DNA of 64,000 nt. It comes from Aliiroseovarius salicola (GTDB lineage Bacteria > Pseudomonadota > Alphaproteobacteria > Rhodobacterales > Rhodobacteraceae). The position numbers were made by a program, and so were the translations under genes. Below the pieces are notes generated by a model, which ran no database searches, was not told the origin of the DNA, and worked only from the letters and a program-made list of their open reading frames with translations. Position 1 is the first letter of the stretch. Each line of letters starts with the position of its first letter. Shown piece by piece: positions 8,655-18,522 of this stretch. Where the stretch lies: NCBI RefSeq assembly GCF_027891095.1, contig NZ_JAQIIO010000002.1, positions 434,001 to 498,000 on the forward strand, given 5' to 3'.

Positions 8655-8691
8655 TCTTCTGACCCCAAATATCCCCGCCGGAGGCAAAAAA
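8655..8691 (+). repeat. short copy of a dispersed intergenic element carrying the betB ribosome binding site
   Basis: The stretch TTCTTCTGACCCCAAATATC followed by CCCGCCGGAGGCAAAA closely matches the right half of the element at 39810-39848. The GGAGG within it (8679-8683) is spaced correctly for the betB ATG at 8692. It lacks the GGGGCAGCGCCCC palindrome of the longer copies. Confidence 0.6.
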
Positions 8692-10152
8692 ATGAATATC
8701 GAAATCCAACCCAAAGCCAGCCACTTCATTGGCGGCGAATATGTTGAAGACACCAATGGTGCGCCGATCGAAGTGATTTACCCCGCCACCGGCGAAGTGG
8801 TCGCAAAGCTGCATTCCGCCACCCATGAAATTGTGGAGAAAGCCTTGGCGGCAGCGCGCGCAGCCCAGAAGGAATGGGAAGCCATGTCAGGCACTGAACG
8901 CGGCCGTATCCTGCGCCGTGCCGCCGACATTATCCGCGAGCGCAACCACGAACTGTCAGTCTTGGAAACCTATGACACCGGCAAGCCCTATCAGGAAACC
9001 TCGGTGGCGGATGCCACTTCGGGGGCAGATGCTTTGGAATATTTCGGCGGCCTGGCGGGTTCGCTGACTGGTGAGCATATCCAGCTTCCTGGGGGCGATT
9101 TTGTCTATACCCGACGCGAGGCGCTGGGCGTGTGCGTGGGCATTGGGGCGTGGAACTATCCGACTCAGATCGCCTGCTGGAAAGGTGCGCCTGCACTGGC
9201 TTGCGGCAACACGATGGTGTTCAAACCTTCGGAAACCACGCCTCTCTGTGCATTGAAAATGGCCGAAATTCTCGTCGAGGCGGGGGCGCCTGCAGGTGTT
9301 TACAACGTCGTGCAGGGATATGGCGATGTGGGCGCAGCACTGGTGTCGCATCCGGGTGTCAATAAAGTCTCTCTCACCGGATCGGTGCCAACCGGTCGCA
9401 AGGTTTACGCCGCCGCCGCCGAAGGTATGAAACATGTGACCATGGAGTTGGGTGGCAAATCCCCGATGATCGTCTTTGATGACGCCAATGTGGATGACGC
9501 CGTGTCTGGGGCTATTCTGGGCAACTTCTACTCCACCGGTCAGGTTTGCTCAAACGGCACCCGCGTGTTTGTGCAGAAAGGCATCAAGGAAGCTTTCCTC
9601 AAGCGTCTGGCAGAACGTCTGGAAAACGCGGTGATCGGCGATCCGCTGGACCCCGATACCTCGTTCGGTCCGATGGTCAGCGAAGGGCAACTTAACATCG
9701 TGATGAACTATATTGCCAAGGGCAAAGAAGAAGGCGCGCGCGTGGCCTTTGGTGGTGAGCGGATCGAGGGCGACGGGTTCTATCTGAAACCCACAGTCTT
9801 TGCCGATGTGACCGACGACATGACCATCGCCCGCGAGGAGATTTTCGGCCCAGTCATGGCGGTGTTGGATTTCGACAACGAAGAGGAAGTGATGGCGCGC
9901 GCCAATGATACTGAGTTTGGTCTCGCCGCGGGTGTCTTTACCCAAGACATCACCCGCGCCCACCGCGTTGTGGCCGGATTCGAAGCCGGTACCTGCTTCA
10001 TCAACTCCTACAACGACGCGCCCGTAGAGGCCCCGTTTGGTGGGTCGAAAATGTCGGGCGTGGGCCGTGAAAACTCCAAAGCCGCGATCAACCACTATTC
10101 CGAGCTCAAAACCGTCTATGTGCGGATGAGCCAGATCGAAGCGCCGTTCTAA
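8692..10152 (+). CDS. betB: betaine aldehyde dehydrogenase
   Basis: The 486-residue NAD(P)-dependent aldehyde dehydrogenase oxidises betaine aldehyde to glycine betaine. ELGGKSP supplies the general base Glu252 and [11 protein letters not shown] the catalytic nucleophile Cys286. The cofactor-binding region includes [23 protein letters not shown] and a GSVPTGRKV turn. The C-terminal segment [13 protein letters not shown] is typical of BetB. Length matches the family. It is followed after 10 bp by betA, which makes its substrate. Confidence 0.95.
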   Translation: MNIEIQPKASHFIGGEYVEDTNGAPIEVIYPATGEVVAKLHSATHEIVEKALAAARAAQKEWEAMSGTERGRILRRAADIIRERNHELSVLETYDTGKPYQETSVADATSGADALEYFGGLAGSLTGEHIQLPGGDFVYTRREALGVCVGIGAWNYPTQIACWKGAPALACGNTMVFKPSETTPLCALKMAEILVEAGAPAGVYNVVQGYGDVGAALVSHPGVNKVSLTGSVPTGRKVYAAAAEGMKHVTMELGGKSPMIVFDDANVDDAVSGAILGNFYSTGQVCSNGTRVFVQKGIKEAFLKRLAERLENAVIGDPLDPDTSFGPMVSEGQLNIVMNYIAKGKEEGARVAFGGERIEGDGFYLKPTVFADVTDDMTIAREEIFGPVMAVLDFDNEEEVMARANDTEFGLAAGVFTQDITRAHRVVAGFEAGTCFINSYNDAPVEAPFGGSKMSGVGRENSKAAINHYSELKTVYVRMSQIEAPF

Positions 10153-10162
10153 GGATCAGATA

Positions 10163-11818
10163 ATGCAAGCAGAATACGTGATCGTTGGGGCTGGAAGCGC
10201 AGGTTGCGCCATGGCATATCGCCTCGCAGAAGCGGGGAAAAAGGTGATCGTGATCGAGCATGGTGGCACGGATGCAGGTCCCTTCATCCAGATGCCGGCG
10301 GCCCTGAGTTACCCGATGAACATGAAGACCTATGATTGGGGCTTCATGACCGAACCCGAGCCGCATTTGGGTGGGCGTACACTTGTGACCCCGCGCGGCA
10401 AGGTGATCGGCGGGTCGAGTTCGATCAACGGGATGGTCTATGTGCGCGGCCATGCGCGCGACTTTGACCATTGGGCTGAACAGGGGGCGGATGGCTGGTC
10501 CTATGCCGATGTGCTGCCTTATTTCAAACGGCAGGAATCCTGGCATGATGGGGGCCATGGCGGAGACAGTGACTGGCGCGGATCCGATGGCCCGCTTCAT
10601 GTTACCCGCGGTCCGCGTAAAAACCCGCTGTTCCATGCCTTTGTCGAGGCAGGTCAACAAGCAGGCTACCCGGTGACAGGCGACTATAACGGCCAGCAAC
10701 AAGAAGGCTTTGGCCCGATGGAGCAGACTGTCTGGCAAGGCCGTCGTTGGTCCGCTGCCAATGCCTATGTCCGCCCTGCGCAGAAGACTGGAAATTGCGA
10801 GGTCGTGCGAGCCTTTGCCCGCAAGGTTGTGATCGAAGACGGTCGCGCCACCGGGGTTGAAGTGGAACGTGGTGGCAAAATCGAAGTGATCAAGGCGCAG
10901 GGCGAAGTGATCATCGCTGCCAGCTCGATCAACTCGCCGAAACTCCTGATGCTTTCCGGCATCGGTCCGGCGGCGCATCTGAAAGAACATGGGATCGAGG
11001 TTGTGGCGGATCGCGCTGGAGTAGGCCAGAACCTTCAGGACCACCTCGAGGTCTATATGCAATATGCCTCGAAACAGCCAATCACGCTGTTCAGATACTG
11101 GAACCTCTTTTGGAAAGGGGTGCTGGGTGCTCAATGGCTGTTCACCAAGAAAGGCCTGGGGGCATCGAACCAGTTCGAAAGCGCTGCTTTCATCCGCTCG
11201 CGTGAGGGCATCGAATACCCAGATATCCAGTATCACTTCCTGCCCATCGCCGTGCGCTATGACGGGCAGGCGGCGGCCGAGGGGCATGGGTTCCAGGCCC
11301 ATGTCGGCCCGATGCGCTCGCCTTCTCGCGGTGAAATCACGCTCAAATCGTCTGACCCGAAGGAAGCACCGCGCATCTTCTTCAACTACATGTCGACCGA
11401 TCAGGATTGGGAAGATTTCCGCACCTGTTTGCGCTTGACGCGCGAGATCTTTGCACAAGACGCGTTTGAGCCTTTCGTGAAACACGAAATCCAGCCGGGG
11501 GTGAACTATCAGTCGGACGACGAACTGGATGATTTCATCCGCGAACATGCCGAAAGCGCCTATCACCCATGTGGCACCTGCCGCATGGGGCGCGCGGATG
11601 ACCCCACTGCGGTGGTTGATCCGGAAATGCGCGTGATTGGTGTCGAGGGGCTGAGGCTTGCTGACAGCTCAGTTTTCCCACGCATCACCAATGGCAACCT
11701 CAATGCGCCCTCAATCATGGTGGGAGAAAAAGCCTCAGATCACATTCTGGGCCGCAAGTTGCCACGCGCCAACGAAGGTCCCTGGATCAATCCCGACTGG
11801 GAAACCAGCCAGCGATGA
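10163..11818 (+). CDS. betA: choline dehydrogenase
   Basis: The 551-residue FAD-dependent enzyme of the GMC oxidoreductase family oxidises choline to betaine aldehyde. The dinucleotide-binding motif [19 protein letters not shown] is at residues 7-25. The first GMC signature [14 protein letters not shown] follows near residue 83, and [16 protein letters not shown] is the second. The C-terminal active-site region HPCGTCRMG contains the conserved His. It is the last gene of the bet operon and is followed by a rho-independent terminator. The enzyme is usually membrane-associated and passes electrons to the respiratory chain. Confidence 0.95.
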   Translation: MQAEYVIVGAGSAGCAMAYRLAEAGKKVIVIEHGGTDAGPFIQMPAALSYPMNMKTYDWGFMTEPEPHLGGRTLVTPRGKVIGGSSSINGMVYVRGHARDFDHWAEQGADGWSYADVLPYFKRQESWHDGGHGGDSDWRGSDGPLHVTRGPRKNPLFHAFVEAGQQAGYPVTGDYNGQQQEGFGPMEQTVWQGRRWSAANAYVRPAQKTGNCEVVRAFARKVVIEDGRATGVEVERGGKIEVIKAQGEVIIAASSINSPKLLMLSGIGPAAHLKEHGIEVVADRAGVGQNLQDHLEVYMQYASKQPITLFRYWNLFWKGVLGAQWLFTKKGLGASNQFESAAFIRSREGIEYPDIQYHFLPIAVRYDGQAAAEGHGFQAHVGPMRSPSRGEITLKSSDPKEAPRIFFNYMSTDQDWEDFRTCLRLTREIFAQDAFEPFVKHEIQPGVNYQSDDELDDFIREHAESAYHPCGTCRMGRADDPTAVVDPEMRVIGVEGLRLADSSVFPRITNGNLNAPSIMVGEKASDHILGRKLPRANEGPWINPDWETSQR

Positions 11819-11836
11819 TCTAAGCGATGACAAAAC

Positions 11837-11867
11837 AGGGCGGCTTTTATCGGCCGCCCTTTTTTCT
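11837..11867 (+). terminator. rho-independent terminator of the bet operon
   Basis: AGGGCGGC (11837-11844) pairs with GCCGCCCT (11853-11860) around an 8-base loop, followed by a run of six T. It lies 19 bp after the betA stop. Confidence 0.9.
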
Positions 11868-11917
11868 TGCCGGAAATACCTCGGGGTGAGGCCTTCAGGC
11901 CGAGGGGCAGCGCCCCT
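11865..11917 (+). repeat. dispersed GC-rich palindromic intergenic element
   Basis: The element contains TTCTTGCCGGAAATACCTCG, then GGGGTGAGGCCTTCAGGCC, then GAGGGGCAGCGCCCCT. Two small palindromes are nested in it (GGCCTTCAGGCC and GGGGCAGCGCCCC). Close relatives occur at 33925, 39737 and 51104, with weaker ones at 29497 and 8655. Confidence 0.7.
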
Positions 11918-12029
11918 TAAATCCGTCACTTTCAAAATCAACGATAATTCGTTTTTTTGATCCGCGTCAAAGTCCCGACTCGCCCTTCGGCGCACACTCT
12001 ATTTGACCAAAGCGAGAGGAGAGCCGCGA

Positions 12030-12266
12030 ATGTCCCACACCCCCCACGAGTTGCATGAAGAATTTCCGGAACACGCAGACAAGATCTCGGACATGAAGGC
12101 GTCGGATGCCCATTTTTCCAAGCTGGCAGATGACTATCATGAGGTGAACCGCGCGGTACACCGTGCAGAAACCAACGTGGAGCCGACAGACCAGTTCACC
12201 GAAGAGGACATGCGCAAAAAACGAGCCGCGCTGAAGGACGAGATATACCGGATGCTCAGCGCCTGA
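12030..12266 (+). CDS. YdcH-like DUF465 family protein
   Basis: This 78-residue protein is small, charged and almost wholly helical (HELHEEFPEHADKISDMK, then YHEVNRAVHRAETN, then MRKKRAALKDEIYRML). The pattern matches DUF465/YdcH, whose function is unknown. The start at 12030 is preceded by GAGAGGAGAG at 12014; an upstream in-frame ATG at 12003 is less well placed. It is monocistronic, followed by a terminator. A second DUF465 gene lies at 41582-41800. Confidence 0.8.
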   Translation: MSHTPHELHEEFPEHADKISDMKASDAHFSKLADDYHEVNRAVHRAETNVEPTDQFTEEDMRKKRAALKDEIYRMLSA

Positions 12267-12303
12267 TTGCGCAAGCGTCTAGCACAGAAGAATACCTCCC
12301 TTG

Positions 12304-12331
12304 CCCCGCTGCTTGCAGCGGGGTCTTTTTT
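12304..12331 (+). terminator. rho-independent terminator after the DUF465 gene
   Basis: CCCCGCTG (12304-12311) pairs with CAGCGGGG (12316-12323) around CTTG, followed by TCTTTTTT. It lies between the rightward DUF465 gene and the leftward hydrolase gene. Confidence 0.9.
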
Positions 12332-12338
12332 GCCGGGG

Positions 12339-13169
12339 CTATTGAAGGTCTTTCGACCAACGCTCCATTTTTTTCAAAACGCCCTTGCCCGCCCAGATTT
12401 TGCCATGAGACAGTTTTTTCCGGATTTCCAATTGTTTGTTTTTTGATGGTGAGGTTTTGAAAACAGCCCGCCCCTGCGCCACCGGAACCGCTGTGTCGCG
12501 CCCGCCATGCATTATGAAAAGGGGCAGTTTTAAATGTTTGATAAACCTCTCTGTCGGCCACGGATCAAAATTGCCGCGAAAAAACGGTGCCAGACTAGGG
12601 GCTTGGTGGGACACCAGCGCATGGATCGAGCGGTACGGGGCTTGCAAAACCAGACCCGCGGGTGGGGTTCCTTTCTGCGTTAACTCATAGCTGAGGCGGG
12701 TGGCCACACCAGAGCCCAGGCTCGCGCCCACCACCACAACCGGACACTCTCCCAATAGCGACGGAACAGCCTTCCAGGTTTTATGCGCAGCCCGCATGAT
12801 TGCAGTAGAGCTGGCGCGCCCTTTGCTGCCCGATGATCCGGGATAGCCCATGGCCACGACGCCATAACCCTTCTCGGCAAACCAATTGAGCTTCCACGCC
12901 CTGTCGTCCAGATTTCCAATCGAGCCGGGGAAAAAAAGAAAGCAGGGACCAGGGCGGCGCGCTTCGGACACCCAAAGCACCAGACCATCCAGCTGTTCTT
13001 CACGCATGTATTTTGCAACATGCTTGCTTTTGCTACGGGCCGGGTCTGTGCGGCTTTTGTCAAATTGAAACAGTACTGCTTCAAACGGTGATGGTCCTGC
13101 GGATGCTGGCAGAGAGGTCAGTGAAGTTGCAAGAAACAAAATCAGAAGGGCGGCAGGCAATCGTTTCAT
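12339..13169 (-). CDS. exported alpha/beta hydrolase
   Basis: The 276-residue product has a signal peptide (residues 1-24, cleavage after ASA). An alpha/beta-hydrolase domain follows: FLFFPGSIGN forms the oxyanion-side strand, VVVVGASLGSG is the nucleophile elbow with Ser in GASLG, and LFIMHGGRDTAVPVAQG carries the acidic residue; the His is probably in KKLSHGKIW near residue 256. Substrate is unknown. Its start overlaps the pccR stop by one base, so it may be co-transcribed with the propionate regulator. This may simply reflect compact gene packing. Confidence 0.8.
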   Translation of the reverse strand: MKRLPAALLILFLATSLTSLPASAGPSPFEAVLFQFDKSRTDPARSKSKHVAKYMREEQLDGLVLWVSEARRPGPCFLFFPGSIGNLDDRAWKLNWFAEKGYGVVAMGYPGSSGSKGRASSTAIMRAAHKTWKAVPSLLGECPVVVVGASLGSGVATRLSYELTQKGTPPAGLVLQAPYRSIHALVSHQAPSLAPFFRGNFDPWPTERFIKHLKLPLFIMHGGRDTAVPVAQGRAVFKTSPSKNKQLEIRKKLSHGKIWAGKGVLKKMERWSKDLQ

Positions 13170-14584
13170 TATCGCTCGATCTCATAGGGTAAAACTCCCC
13201 TGGAGTATGGATCGACCCTGAGTTTGCGTTCAAGGGGAGGAACCGAGCGTTGGTGACAATGCGCTCGTTCGCAGATTCGGCAACTGACTCCAATCGGTTC
13301 ATAGGCGGCGTCATTTGAGATGTCGAAATCGTCCGCGTAGACCAAGGCACCTGCATGTTTCACCTCGCAGCCAAGACCGATGGCATAGCGTCGAACGGGC
13401 GAGGCAAAGGTGCCGCCGGATTTTGTGACATTGCGAGCAAGGCAGAAGTATTTCACCCCATCCGGGGTTTGGGCCAGCTGACGCAGGAAGCGGCCGGGGG
13501 TTTCAAAAGCCTGATGCACATTCCAAAGCGGGCAGGCGCCGCCGAAACGGGCAAATTGCAGCCGTGTGGCTGAGTGGCGCTTGGTGATGGTGCCCGCCTG
13601 ATCCACACGCACAAAGAAAAACGGGATACCTTTTGCACCCGGTCGCTGAAGTGTCGACAACCGGTGGGCAACCTGTTCAATTGACGCCCCAAACCGGTCG
13701 GCCAAACGCTCCAGATCGTGCCGCGTCTCATGGGCTGCCTCAAGAAAGGTGCTATAGGGCAGAAGGGTTGCCCCTGCAAAGTAATTGGCCAACCCCAGTT
13801 TGGCGATCGAGCGCGCCTCGTCGGTCTGGAACCGGGCAAAATCCAGCGTGGCCTCAAGCAGAGCATCTTGAGTAATCAGAGCGACCTGCATCAAGAGCTG
13901 AAACTCCTGCGTGGCACGTGGAGGGCGGGTCGACAGGGTGAGGACCTTGTTTTCAGGGTCGTATTGACGGGTGGTATTGCTGTCTTCGCGCCGAATTGTG
14001 ATCCCGCGCTCGGTCAGGGTTTCTTCGGCCATTGCATATTTGCCCAAACCACGAGAAATCGCATTTGTTACAAAATGTTCTGCGGCGCGGTCGACCGCGT
14101 CAATGTAATTGTCGCAATAGTGAAAGAAGTCACGCACCTCGTCCCAGGGAGAGGCCTGGGTGGATCGCAATTCCCCCAATTGCTCTTCGCCCATACTTTC
14201 ATCAAGGGCGGCCAGCCGTTCGTGCCCCATGCGATAGGCCCGGTGCAATTCCAGAAGGGCGTGCGCAAGTGCGGGGGCATTTGATGCCGCGAGGCGCAGA
14301 TCCGCGAGCGGAGGGGCGTCTGAAAAGACAGGATCCGCAAACGCCTCACGCATATCGCTGACCAACCGCTCGGCGTCCCCGGTGGACAGCTCTGCAACAT
14401 CGAATCCAAACTCCTGCGCCAGCGCCAGAACCACACCGGTCGATACGGGGCGATTGTTGTTCTCCATCTGGTTCAGGTAGGGCAGGCTGACCCCGAGTTT
14501 TTCGGCAAACACTTTCTGTGTAAGTCCCAACCGCGACCGGATTTCACGCAGTTTGACCCCAGCGTAGAGTTTTTGGGTGGCCAT
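13169..14584 (-). CDS. pccR: PccR, short-chain fatty acyl-CoA regulator (ScfR family)
   Basis: The 471-residue regulator has an N-terminal XRE helix-turn-helix (about residues 10-60, RLGLTQKVFAEKLGVSLPYLNQMENN), a middle IrrE-like peptidase-fold region, and a C-terminal DUF2083 region ending in a cysteine-rich CRICERAHCHQRS segment. In Rhodobacter sphaeroides, PccR of this family activates propionyl-CoA carboxylase genes through TTTGCAAA sites. Here such sites occur upstream of this gene and upstream of pccB. The start at 14584 follows a GGAGGG site; an earlier in-frame ATG is rejected because it lies inside the operator region. Confidence 0.92.
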   Translation of the reverse strand: MATQKLYAGVKLREIRSRLGLTQKVFAEKLGVSLPYLNQMENNNRPVSTGVVLALAQEFGFDVAELSTGDAERLVSDMREAFADPVFSDAPPLADLRLAASNAPALAHALLELHRAYRMGHERLAALDESMGEEQLGELRSTQASPWDEVRDFFHYCDNYIDAVDRAAEHFVTNAISRGLGKYAMAEETLTERGITIRREDSNTTRQYDPENKVLTLSTRPPRATQEFQLLMQVALITQDALLEATLDFARFQTDEARSIAKLGLANYFAGATLLPYSTFLEAAHETRHDLERLADRFGASIEQVAHRLSTLQRPGAKGIPFFFVRVDQAGTITKRHSATRLQFARFGGACPLWNVHQAFETPGRFLRQLAQTPDGVKYFCLARNVTKSGGTFASPVRRYAIGLGCEVKHAGALVYADDFDISNDAAYEPIGVSCRICERAHCHQRSVPPLERKLRVDPYSRGVLPYEIER

Positions 14585-14619
14585 GATTGTCCCTCCTGTC
14601 GCATTCGGGAATTGACGAG

Positions 14620-14658
14620 TTTGCAAATGTTTCTTGCGAATTTCCTAACATTTGCAAA
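14620..14658. promoter_or_regulatory. PccR operator at pccR
   Basis: Two perfect TTTGCAAA palindromes (14620-14627 and 14651-14658) flank a degenerate TTGCGAA (14634-14640). Centre-to-centre spacing is 31 bp, about three helical turns. They lie 36 bp and more before the pccR start and match the motif described for PccR. Autoregulation is inferred. Confidence 0.8.
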
Positions 14659-14693
14659 GCAGGTTCGTCAAAACAGAAAGTGACCCGGCATTG

Positions 14694-15926
14694 CTATCTC
14701 AAGCCAAGTGTTCGTTCCCGTCTCAAGACCACTAGCATCGACAAGACTGCGATGGAGGTTGAGAAAAACATCAGCCATAACAGCGGCATGGCCGACTGAC
14801 CGTCCCCCAGAACCATCCCTGCCAATGCGGAAATGCCGCCGCCGCCGCACATCATCAGCGTGCCGCCAAGACCCGCAGCGCTTCCTGCCAGCTCCGGGCG
14901 AACACTCATCATGCCCGCGTTTGCTGAGGGGAGGGTCAGCCCGTTGCCGACGCCAACCAGGATCATGACGCCAAAAAACACGTATTCATTACCGGCACCA
15001 AGGGCGAATATTGCGATCGACAAGGCCATGCCTGCCGCAGTGATCAGGCATCCTCCCATGATCATTCGCGTCATGCCCATGCGGATTGAGAAGCGCCCAG
15101 ATAGAAAATTGCCGATCAAATAACCCGCAGCAGGGGCTCCAAAGAATATCCCAAGACGCGAAGGCTCCATCCCATAGATCTCACTTCCCACGTATGGTGC
15201 GCCGCCGAGATAGGCGAAAAATGCGCCGGAGGTGAAGGTGGCGCTCAGGCAATAGCCCCAGAATCGGGGAGAAGTCAGTAGCGCAGGATAGGCCCGGAAT
15301 TGAGCACGAAAGCCGCCGAACTGGCGTTGTGAGGTTTCACCCATATCGCGCCATATCAACGCAAGAGCCAGCAGCCCTGTGAGACTTTGAAGCCAGAAAT
15401 TCGCTTTCCAACCATAGAGTTGATCCAGAAAGCCACCCAGTGTCGGGGCCAGCATTGGCACCAGTGACATGCCCATGGTCACGTAGCCGATCATCGAAGC
15501 CGCTCGCTCACCCGGCACCATGTCGCGGATCGCTGCGCGCGAGATCACCATGCCAACGGCAACCGTGGCCTGTAGCATTCGAAAGCCAAGAAAGATCTGA
15601 ATGGTTGGTGCAAAGATACATCCCATTGTCGCAAGGATGTAGATGGCAAAGCCGGACAGGATCACTGGTCTGCGCCCAAACCGATCCGACAGGGGCCCGA
15701 CCACAATCTGCAGCGCGCCATTCATAAAGAGATACAAAGCCACGGACAGCTGCACCAGATGATAGTCGGCGTTGAAATATAGCGCCATGCCGGGCAATGA
15801 AGGCAGAAACACATTCATCGACACCGCCGCCATCGCCGCAACAAATGTCAGGGTAAACAGGCTGGGTGGCGTGCTTGGGTCGAGAAAATTCGACCGGGTT
15901 ATGTGATCAGTTTCTGTAGGCTGCAT
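14694..15926 (-). CDS. Bcr/CflA family MFS multidrug exporter
   Basis: The 410-residue protein has the twelve hydrophobic segments of a major facilitator. [12 protein letters not shown] in the loop between helices 2 and 3 is the family motif, and [21 protein letters not shown] is typical of the Bcr/CflA group. It would export small toxic compounds by proton antiport. It lies between pccR and pccB, on the pccR strand, with the PccR operators on both sides. The operators at 16007-16054 are 80 bp from its start, so it could be a PccR target, but no link to propionate is known. Confidence 0.85.
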   Translation of the reverse strand: MQPTETDHITRSNFLDPSTPPSLFTLTFVAAMAAVSMNVFLPSLPGMALYFNADYHLVQLSVALYLFMNGALQIVVGPLSDRFGRRPVILSGFAIYILATMGCIFAPTIQIFLGFRMLQATVAVGMVISRAAIRDMVPGERAASMIGYVTMGMSLVPMLAPTLGGFLDQLYGWKANFWLQSLTGLLALALIWRDMGETSQRQFGGFRAQFRAYPALLTSPRFWGYCLSATFTSGAFFAYLGGAPYVGSEIYGMEPSRLGIFFGAPAAGYLIGNFLSGRFSIRMGMTRMIMGGCLITAAGMALSIAIFALGAGNEYVFFGVMILVGVGNGLTLPSANAGMMSVRPELAGSAAGLGGTLMMCGGGGISALAGMVLGDGQSAMPLLWLMFFSTSIAVLSMLVVLRRERTLGLR

Positions 15927-16006
15927 AAGTTATCGCTAGAGCGGGCAGGCGGCGCCGTCCAATCATTTTCAGTGATTGATTGGATCATGAGAGGAAAAAC
16001 CAATAA

Positions 16007-16054
16007 TTTGCAACTTTTCAATTTGCAAATTTGCGATTGCAATTACTTTGCAAA
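16007..16054. promoter_or_regulatory. PccR operator cluster upstream of pccB
   Basis: TTTGCAAA occurs perfectly at 16022-16029 and 16047-16054, with near matches TTTGCAAC at 16007-16014 and TTTGCGAT at 16030-16037. The perfect sites are 25 bp apart. They lie 70-118 bp before the pccB start, the position expected for an activator, and are in the intergenic region shared with the divergent MFS gene. Confidence 0.82.
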
Positions 16055-16124
16055 TTCGCCCATTTTCCCTTCCGCAACGCAGCAATCCGGGCTAGTTTGC
16101 CCTGAAATCAAGGAGTGCCGCCAG

Positions 16125-17657
16125 ATGAAAGATATCCTCGAGGAACTGGAAAACCGTCGCGAAAAAGCCCGCCTTGGAGGTGGTCAGCGTCGGATCGATA
16201 GTCAGCATGCAAAAGGCAAGCTGACCGCACGTGAGCGGATCGAGCTGCTGCTCGACGAAGGCTCGTTCGAAGAGTTCGACATGTTCAAGACTCACCGTTG
16301 CACCGAATTCGGCATGGAGGCCGATAAGCCCTCTGGCGATGGTGTTATAACCGGGTGGGGAACGATCAATGGCCGTATGGTCTATGTGTTCTCGCAGGAT
16401 TTCACCGTGTTTGGTGGCTCTCTGTCAGAAACCCATGCGCAGAAGATCTGCAAGATCCAGGACATGGCCGTGCAGAATGGAGCACCAATCATTGGGTTGA
16501 ACGACTCGGGTGGTGCTCGCATTCAGGAAGGCGTCGACTCGCTTGCTGGTTACGCCGAAGTGTTCCAACGCAACATCATGGCGTCGGGTGTGGTGCCGCA
16601 GATCTCGGTGATCATGGGGCCATGTGCTGGTGGTGCGGTCTATTCGCCTGCCATGACTGACTTCATCTTCATGGTGAAAGACACCTCATACATGTTCGTG
16701 ACCGGACCGGATGTTGTGAAAACCGTGACCAACGAAGTGGTGACAGCCGAGGAGCTTGGCGGCGCCTCGACCCACACCAAGAAATCGTCGGTTGCTGACG
16801 GGGCGTTTGAAAACGACGTGGAAGCGCTGACTGAAGTGCGCCGCCTGGTTGATTTCCTTCCGCTGAACAACCGCGAGAAGGCACCGGTGCGCCCGTTCTT
16901 TGACGATCCCGGTCGGATTGACGAAAGCCTTGATACGCTTGTGCCGGACAATCCGAACACGCCTTATGACATGAAAGAGCTGATCGGCAAGATTGCTGAT
17001 GAAGGTGATTTCTACGAGATCCAGGAAGACTACGCCAAGAACATAATTACCGGCTATATCCGTCTGGAAGGGCAGACTGTCGGTGTGGTGGCGAACCAAC
17101 CGATGGTGCTGGCTGGTTGTCTGGATATCGACAGTTCGCGCAAGGCCGCCCGTTTCGTGCGCTTCTGTGATGCGTTCGAAATTCCGATCCTGACGCTGGT
17201 GGATGTGCCGGGCTTCCTGCCGGGGACCTCACAGGAATACGGTGGCGTGATCAAACATGGTGCGAAACTGCTCTTTGCTTATGGTGAAGCGACCGTGCCG
17301 AAAGTGACGGTGATCACCCGCAAAGCCTATGGTGGCGCTTATGACGTGATGGCATCCAAGCACCTGCGCGGGGACTTCAACTATGCCTGGCCGAAAGCCG
17401 AGATCGCGGTGATGGGGGCCAAGGGGGCGGTTGAGATTCTATACCGTCAGGATCTGGAGGATCCCGAAAAGATCGCACAGCGCACCGCGGATTACGAAGA
17501 TCGTTTCGCCAACCCGTTTGTGGCCGCAGAACGTGGCTTTATCGACGAGGTGATTCAGCCGCGTTCCACCCGCAAACGTGTTGCTCGTGCATTTGCTGCG
17601 CTTCGCGGCAAAAAGCTCCAGAATCCCTGGAAAAAGCACGACAATATTCCGCTGTAA
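16125..17657 (+). CDS. pccB: propionyl-CoA carboxylase beta subunit (carboxyltransferase)
   Basis: The 510-residue subunit transfers CO2 from carboxybiotin to propionyl-CoA, giving methylmalonyl-CoA. The N-terminal half includes [16 protein letters not shown], the oxyanion-hole segment [18 protein letters not shown] and [13 protein letters not shown]; the C-terminal half includes [17 protein letters not shown] and [10 protein letters not shown]. The start at 16125 is preceded by AAGGAG; the open frame upstream runs through the operator region and is not coding. It works with the biotin-carrying PccA encoded at 19192. Confidence 0.95.
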   Translation: MKDILEELENRREKARLGGGQRRIDSQHAKGKLTARERIELLLDEGSFEEFDMFKTHRCTEFGMEADKPSGDGVITGWGTINGRMVYVFSQDFTVFGGSLSETHAQKICKIQDMAVQNGAPIIGLNDSGGARIQEGVDSLAGYAEVFQRNIMASGVVPQISVIMGPCAGGAVYSPAMTDFIFMVKDTSYMFVTGPDVVKTVTNEVVTAEELGGASTHTKKSSVADGAFENDVEALTEVRRLVDFLPLNNREKAPVRPFFDDPGRIDESLDTLVPDNPNTPYDMKELIGKIADEGDFYEIQEDYAKNIITGYIRLEGQTVGVVANQPMVLAGCLDIDSSRKAARFVRFCDAFEIPILTLVDVPGFLPGTSQEYGGVIKHGAKLLFAYGEATVPKVTVITRKAYGGAYDVMASKHLRGDFNYAWPKAEIAVMGAKGAVEILYRQDLEDPEKIAQRTADYEDRFANPFVAAERGFIDEVIQPRSTRKRVARAFAALRGKKLQNPWKKHDNIPL

Positions 17658-17680
17658 ACAACTCGGAGAGCTGAGAAGAG

Positions 17681-18157
17681 ATGATGCTGGCGCAGACATA
17701 TCAGGGCCGTTTCGGTCAGGTTGGAGGGGCGATTTTTGCCGCGCTCCTTTCCCTGACCGTTCCTCTGTCTGCGCCTGCTCAGGCCAGTTCAGAAGAACCT
17801 TCATGGGGGGGAGGTGGCGTGCTCACCGTGCCCTCGGGCCAGCCAGTAGAGTTGTTGGACGTGATCAGCGGAATGGACAGTGCCCTCGGTACCGCCATCC
17901 GCTATCGCTTTGTTGCCCCGCAGATTGCCCGCGATGGCGGAAATATTGCCTTTTCTCAGACAGAAGAGGACATGGTCGCGCTGTGCCAGAACTATGTGCT
18001 GCCCCAGCTTGTCGCCGATGCGGTCGACCTTCCTGACCAAATAATCATTGTCCTGACCGACCGTGAGGTTGAGTTCGGCGTGGCGGATCCCGCCGCGACA
18101 CAGTATTTCGAAGCCTACCGCCCCGAGGATGGGGCCTGTTTCTGGGAGGGCTTCTGA
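17681..18157 (+). CDS. exported hypothetical protein in the pcc cluster
   Basis: The 158-residue product has a signal sequence (hydrophobic about residues 16-32, cleavage after APAQA). The mature part contains a proline/glycine start, a possible beta strand region AIRYRFVAPQIA, and a C-terminal VLTDREVEFG segment with three acidic clusters. It resembles uncharacterised Rhodobacterales proteins that I believe are grouped as DUF6497, but I am not certain. It follows pccB after 23 bp and overlaps the next gene by TGATG. A periplasmic protein in an acyl-CoA operon is unexpected and its role is unknown. Confidence 0.75.
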   Translation: MMLAQTYQGRFGQVGGAIFAALLSLTVPLSAPAQASSEEPSWGGGGVLTVPSGQPVELLDVISGMDSALGTAIRYRFVAPQIARDGGNIAFSQTEEDMVALCQNYVLPQLVADAVDLPDQIIIVLTDREVEFGVADPAATQYFEAYRPEDGACFWEGF

Positions 18158-18522
18158 TGGCATTGCCATATATGTTGAAACATCGTGGGTTCCCGGGTCG
18201 TCTGCCCGGCACCGATTTCCAATTCACCCTGCGCCGCGCCAGTAAATCTGGTGCGACTGAACTGAAGCCGCGTGAGCGATACGCTGACCGCAAACCCGCA
18301 GATCGACGGGCAGATGCTGGCTTTATGCAGGCGCTGTGGGAAAATTTCGGCGACCAGCCGTTCGAGCGCGGAAATCTGGACGCTGGCCGTCTGAGCTGGC
18401 TTTTCGGACGGGAAGTGATCCCGGCGGAAGATCCGTTTGATCCGGCCAGTTACGAAGCGATGTTGGTCATTGATGCCGATCGTGCCCGCGCCTCGTTCCC
18501 TGAAGCGTTTGAAGGGGTGTAG
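18157..18522 (+). CDS. hypothetical protein in the pcc cluster
   Basis: The 121-residue protein is cytoplasmic by prediction (no signal peptide or membrane segment) and strongly basic in its first half (LKPRERYADRKPADRRADAG). It has an acidic C-terminal part with DPASYEAMLVIDADRARASF. No family is recognised. Its ATG overlaps the stop of the exported protein before it (TGATG), indicating coupled translation with that gene and therefore a place in the pccB operon. The last ORF of this unit is followed after about 175 bp by a terminator-like hairpin. Confidence 0.65.
   Translation: MALPYMLKHRGFPGRLPGTDFQFTLRRASKSGATELKPRERYADRKPADRRADAGFMQALWENFGDQPFERGNLDAGRLSWLFGREVIPAEDPFDPASYEAMLVIDADRARASFPEAFEGV

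Noticed and set aside
7312-8826. Long open frame of about 500 codons antisense to betC
   Set aside because: It mirrors the codon bias of betC, has no ribosome binding site and no recognisable domains, and crosses the betC-betB boundary.
10106-11566. 486-codon open frame antisense to betA
   Set aside because: The sense strand encodes a complete choline dehydrogenase; the antisense product is rich in Arg and His and looks like a shadow.
15903-16124. In-frame upstream extension of pccB
   Set aside because: It would translate the PccR operators; AAGGAG before ATG 16125 fixes the start.
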